Shown one piece after another: positions 4,991-6,391 of a DNA stretch of 6,391 nucleotides. The position numbers and the translations under genes are program-made. The stretch spans positions 1 to 6,391 of the forward strand of contig JAKLQB010000875.1 of NCBI GenBank assembly GCA_022013615.1, given 5' to 3'. The stretch comes from Desulfobacterales bacterium. Its GTDB lineage: Bacteria; Desulfobacterota; DSM-4660; Desulfatiglandales; Desulfatiglandaceae. How positions within the stretch are numbered: the stretch's first letter is position 1; each line of letters starts with the position of its first letter. The notes under the pieces are model-generated. The model ran no database searches. It saw only the letters and a program-made list of their open reading frames with translations, and was not told where the DNA came from.

Positions 4991-6157
4991 TCACTTATTT
5001 TTTCCATAATCCATGTCAATGGACAGGTCTTCAATGGAAGTGGTTTTTTCACCTCTTGCAGATTTTATGGAATCTATGACGCGTCCGGTTACTGACCTCC
5101 TGGAAGAATAACTCAGGGCTGTTTGTTCGGTAATGAGACCATCTCTGTAAAGCTCTGATATGCACTGGTCAAATGTCATCATCCCAAAGGGCTGACTCCC
5201 TTCAATAATCTCATAGAATGTTTTTCCTTCTGCCTCTCCGTGTAAAATGGAATCTCTAACCCTGAGATTGGCCCCCATGATCTCGAAAGCAGCCACGCGG
5301 TCGCCACTCACCTTTGGCAGCAGACGCTGACAGGCGATCCAACGCAACGTATCCGCAAGTCTGATCCTGATCTGTCTTTCCTCATCCGTGTCAAACATTC
5401 CCACGATCCTGTTGATTGTCTGGCCGGCGTCAACGGTATGCACACTGCTGAGCACAAGATGCCCGGTTTCAGCCGCAGAAAGGCCAATCTCTACCGTCTC
5501 CCTGTCTCTCATCTCACCCACCAGGATCACCTTTGGGGCCTGCCTGAGAGCAGCTCTCAGACCGTTGGCAAAGGCGTCGAAATCCATCCCCAGCTCCCGC
5601 TGGTTAAAAGTGGCCTTTTTCTGAGAATGCACATACTCCACCGGATCCTCCAGTGTTACCACATGGACCGACTTTTTCTCGTTGATCTCATTCAATATCG
5701 CTGCCAGTGACGTTGTTTTGCCGGTTCCTGTTGCCCCGGTCACCAAAATAATGCCATTTCTTTCCTCAGCCATCTTCGAAAATGCAGGAGGCAGTCCCAG
5801 TTCCTCGATTGTGGGAACACGCGTGGCCAACTGTCGCATAACAGTAGAATAACAACCCTTTTGAGAGAAAACGTTAACCCTGAAGCGGGCTTTTCCGGCC
5901 AACTGATACGAGGTGTCACATGAGCCCTCAGAAAGAAGCGCCCTGGTCAAACGTCGATCCCGATTGATCAGGTTGAGGGCCAAAATTTCCGTCTGAAAGG
6001 GAGTCAGTTGTCGAATAGGAGGGTTTAACGACACCGGCAACAACTCTCCGGCAGATTCCACCTGGAATGGTTTATCCACTGTAATGTTGAGGTCTGATAC
6101 GTTGTCGTGAGACTCCAACATGGTAGTAAGGATATAATCTATTTGTTGTTTTCGCAT
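4991..6157 (-). CDS. pilT: PilT/PilU-family type IV pilus retraction ATPase
   Basis: A 388-residue cytosolic secretion-type AAA+ ATPase of the kind that powers pilus retraction as a hexamer at the inner-membrane base. Motifs in order: Walker A GATGTGKTT at 141-149; Asp box TLEDPVEYVH at 168-177; Walker B ILVGEMRD at 211-218; His box AAETGHLVLSSVHT at 228-241. The PAS-like N-terminal domain spans about 1-110. The AIRNLIRE motif that marks PilT is diverged (NLRVRDSILH at 297-306). The protein is longer than PilT (about 345 residues) through a C-terminal tail ending in SIEDLSIDMDYGKNK. It may therefore be a PilU-like or lineage-specific paralogue; the symbol marks the family only. I chose ATG at 6157-6155, with AGGAG 10 nt away, over an in-frame TTG at 6163 only 4 nt from it. 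Another PilT-family gene ends 63 bp upstream. Confidence 0.9.
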   Translation of the reverse strand: MRKQQIDYILTTMLESHDNVSDLNITVDKPFQVESAGELLPVSLNPPIRQLTPFQTEILALNLINRDRRLTRALLSEGSCDTSYQLAGKARFRVNVFSQKGCYSTVMRQLATRVPTIEELGLPPAFSKMAEERNGIILVTGATGTGKTTSLAAILNEINEKKSVHVVTLEDPVEYVHSQKKATFNQRELGMDFDAFANGLRAALRQAPKVILVGEMRDRETVEIGLSAAETGHLVLSSVHTVDAGQTINRIVGMFDTDEERQIRIRLADTLRWIACQRLLPKVSGDRVAAFEIMGANLRVRDSILHGEAEGKTFYEIIEGSQPFGMMTFDQCISELYRDGLITEQTALSYSSRRSVTGRVIDSIKSARGEKTTSIEDLSIDMDYGKNK

Positions 6158-6167
6158 GGTCAATTAT

Positions 6168-6172
6168 CTCCT
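6168..6172 (-). promoter_or_regulatory. Ribosome binding site deciding the start of the PilT-family gene
   Basis: AGGAG on the minus strand. It lies 10 nt before the ATG at 6157-6155 and only 4 nt before the TTG at 6163-6161. The ATG is therefore preferred, giving 388 rather than 390 residues. Confidence 0.6.
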
Positions 6173-6220
6173 GATTAAAATTCTAACTTCACAGATCGAA
6201 TTTCTTTGGGGAATAATCCA

Positions 6221-6391
6221 TCAAACTTCCGTAAAATCGGCCGGTGGATTTTTCATAAAAGGCAAAAACCTGGATTTATCCTCGGCCTTTGTATACGCAT
6301 CATCAGGCCTGATAATCCTCTTATCCAGAAGAAGCATTATGGAATCGTCTAAGGTCTGCATGCCATATTTCTTTCCTGTTTGAAGCGTGCC
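6221..6391 (-). CDS. Second PilT-family ATPase (C-terminal fragment)
   Basis: Partial gene running in from the right edge; the last 56 residues are visible and end in TGA at 6223-6221. GTLQTGKKYGMQTLDDSIML, followed by LLDKRIIRPDDAYTKAEDK, corresponds to the C-terminal helices of PilT/PilU (compare the family pattern QTG-GMQTxDxxLxxLxxxGxIxxxxAxxxAxD). The end (RFLPFMKNPPADFTEV) is specific to this protein. The catalytic core is outside the window. It ends 63 bp before the complete PilT-family gene on the same strand. The two were probably co-transcribed and may form a PilT-PilU-like pair; which is which cannot be decided here. Confidence 0.85.
   Translation of the reverse strand, partial: GTLQTGKKYGMQTLDDSIMLLLDKRIIRPDDAYTKAEDKSRFLPFMKNPPADFTEV

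Noticed and set aside
5388..5710. Open frames on the + strand opposite the PilT-family gene
   Set aside because: They are mirror frames of a strongly conserved ATPase core (Walker A to His box) and have no family resemblance.
6156..6383. Open frame of 75 codons on the + strand at the right end
   Set aside because: It lies opposite the C-terminus of the second PilT-family ATPase, whose conserved GMQTLDD segment is clearly the coding sense.

Overview
The window looks like part of a Gram-negative, flagellated and piliated bacterium. Moderate GC, a P-ring gene, a single-domain FlgJ, paired PilT-family ATPases and MJ0042-type zinc-ribbon proteins together suggest a Desulfobacterota-type (former Deltaproteobacteria) genome. 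That placement is inference; no taxonomic marker gene is present.

Left part (3-2101, + strand) is the distal end of a flagellar rod/ring operon: the C-terminus of FlgH (L-ring), FlgI (P-ring), a short FlgJ with only the rod-binding domain, and FlgM (anti-sigma-28). A near-perfect sigma-28 promoter (TAAAGTTT, 12-nt spacer, GCCGATAA) lies between flgJ and flgM. FlgM would thus be made both by read-through and as a late, FliA-dependent gene.

Centre (2098-2626) is a scar-like, gene-poor stretch. The flgN/flgK/flgL genes that commonly follow flgM are absent. Instead a short antisense fragment of a hybrid histidine kinase (linker plus start of a receiver domain, with the LLAEDNP signature) ends exactly at the flgM stop codon. 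After about 300 bp without a convincing gene comes a putative sigma-70 promoter.

That promoter would drive a two-gene unit (2627-3922, + strand). The first gene is an 82-codon ORF that reads as the N-terminus of an ADP-ribose-pyrophosphatase-type Nudix hydrolase joined in frame to its C-terminus, with the Nudix box deleted. The second, 3 nt later, is an intact GHMP-family small-molecule (probably sugar) kinase.

Right part (3964-6391, - strand, convergent with the kinase) is a type IV pilus motor cluster. In transcription order it holds the C-terminus of one PilT-family ATPase, a complete second PilT/PilU-family ATPase, a protein pairing a four-cysteine zinc ribbon with a degenerate receiver-like domain, and a small unrecognised protein starting directly at the previous stop codon. 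A strong hairpin sits between the ATPase and the zinc-ribbon gene. The zinc-ribbon/pseudo-receiver and small proteins are the best candidates here for undescribed components, plausibly modulators of pilus retraction.
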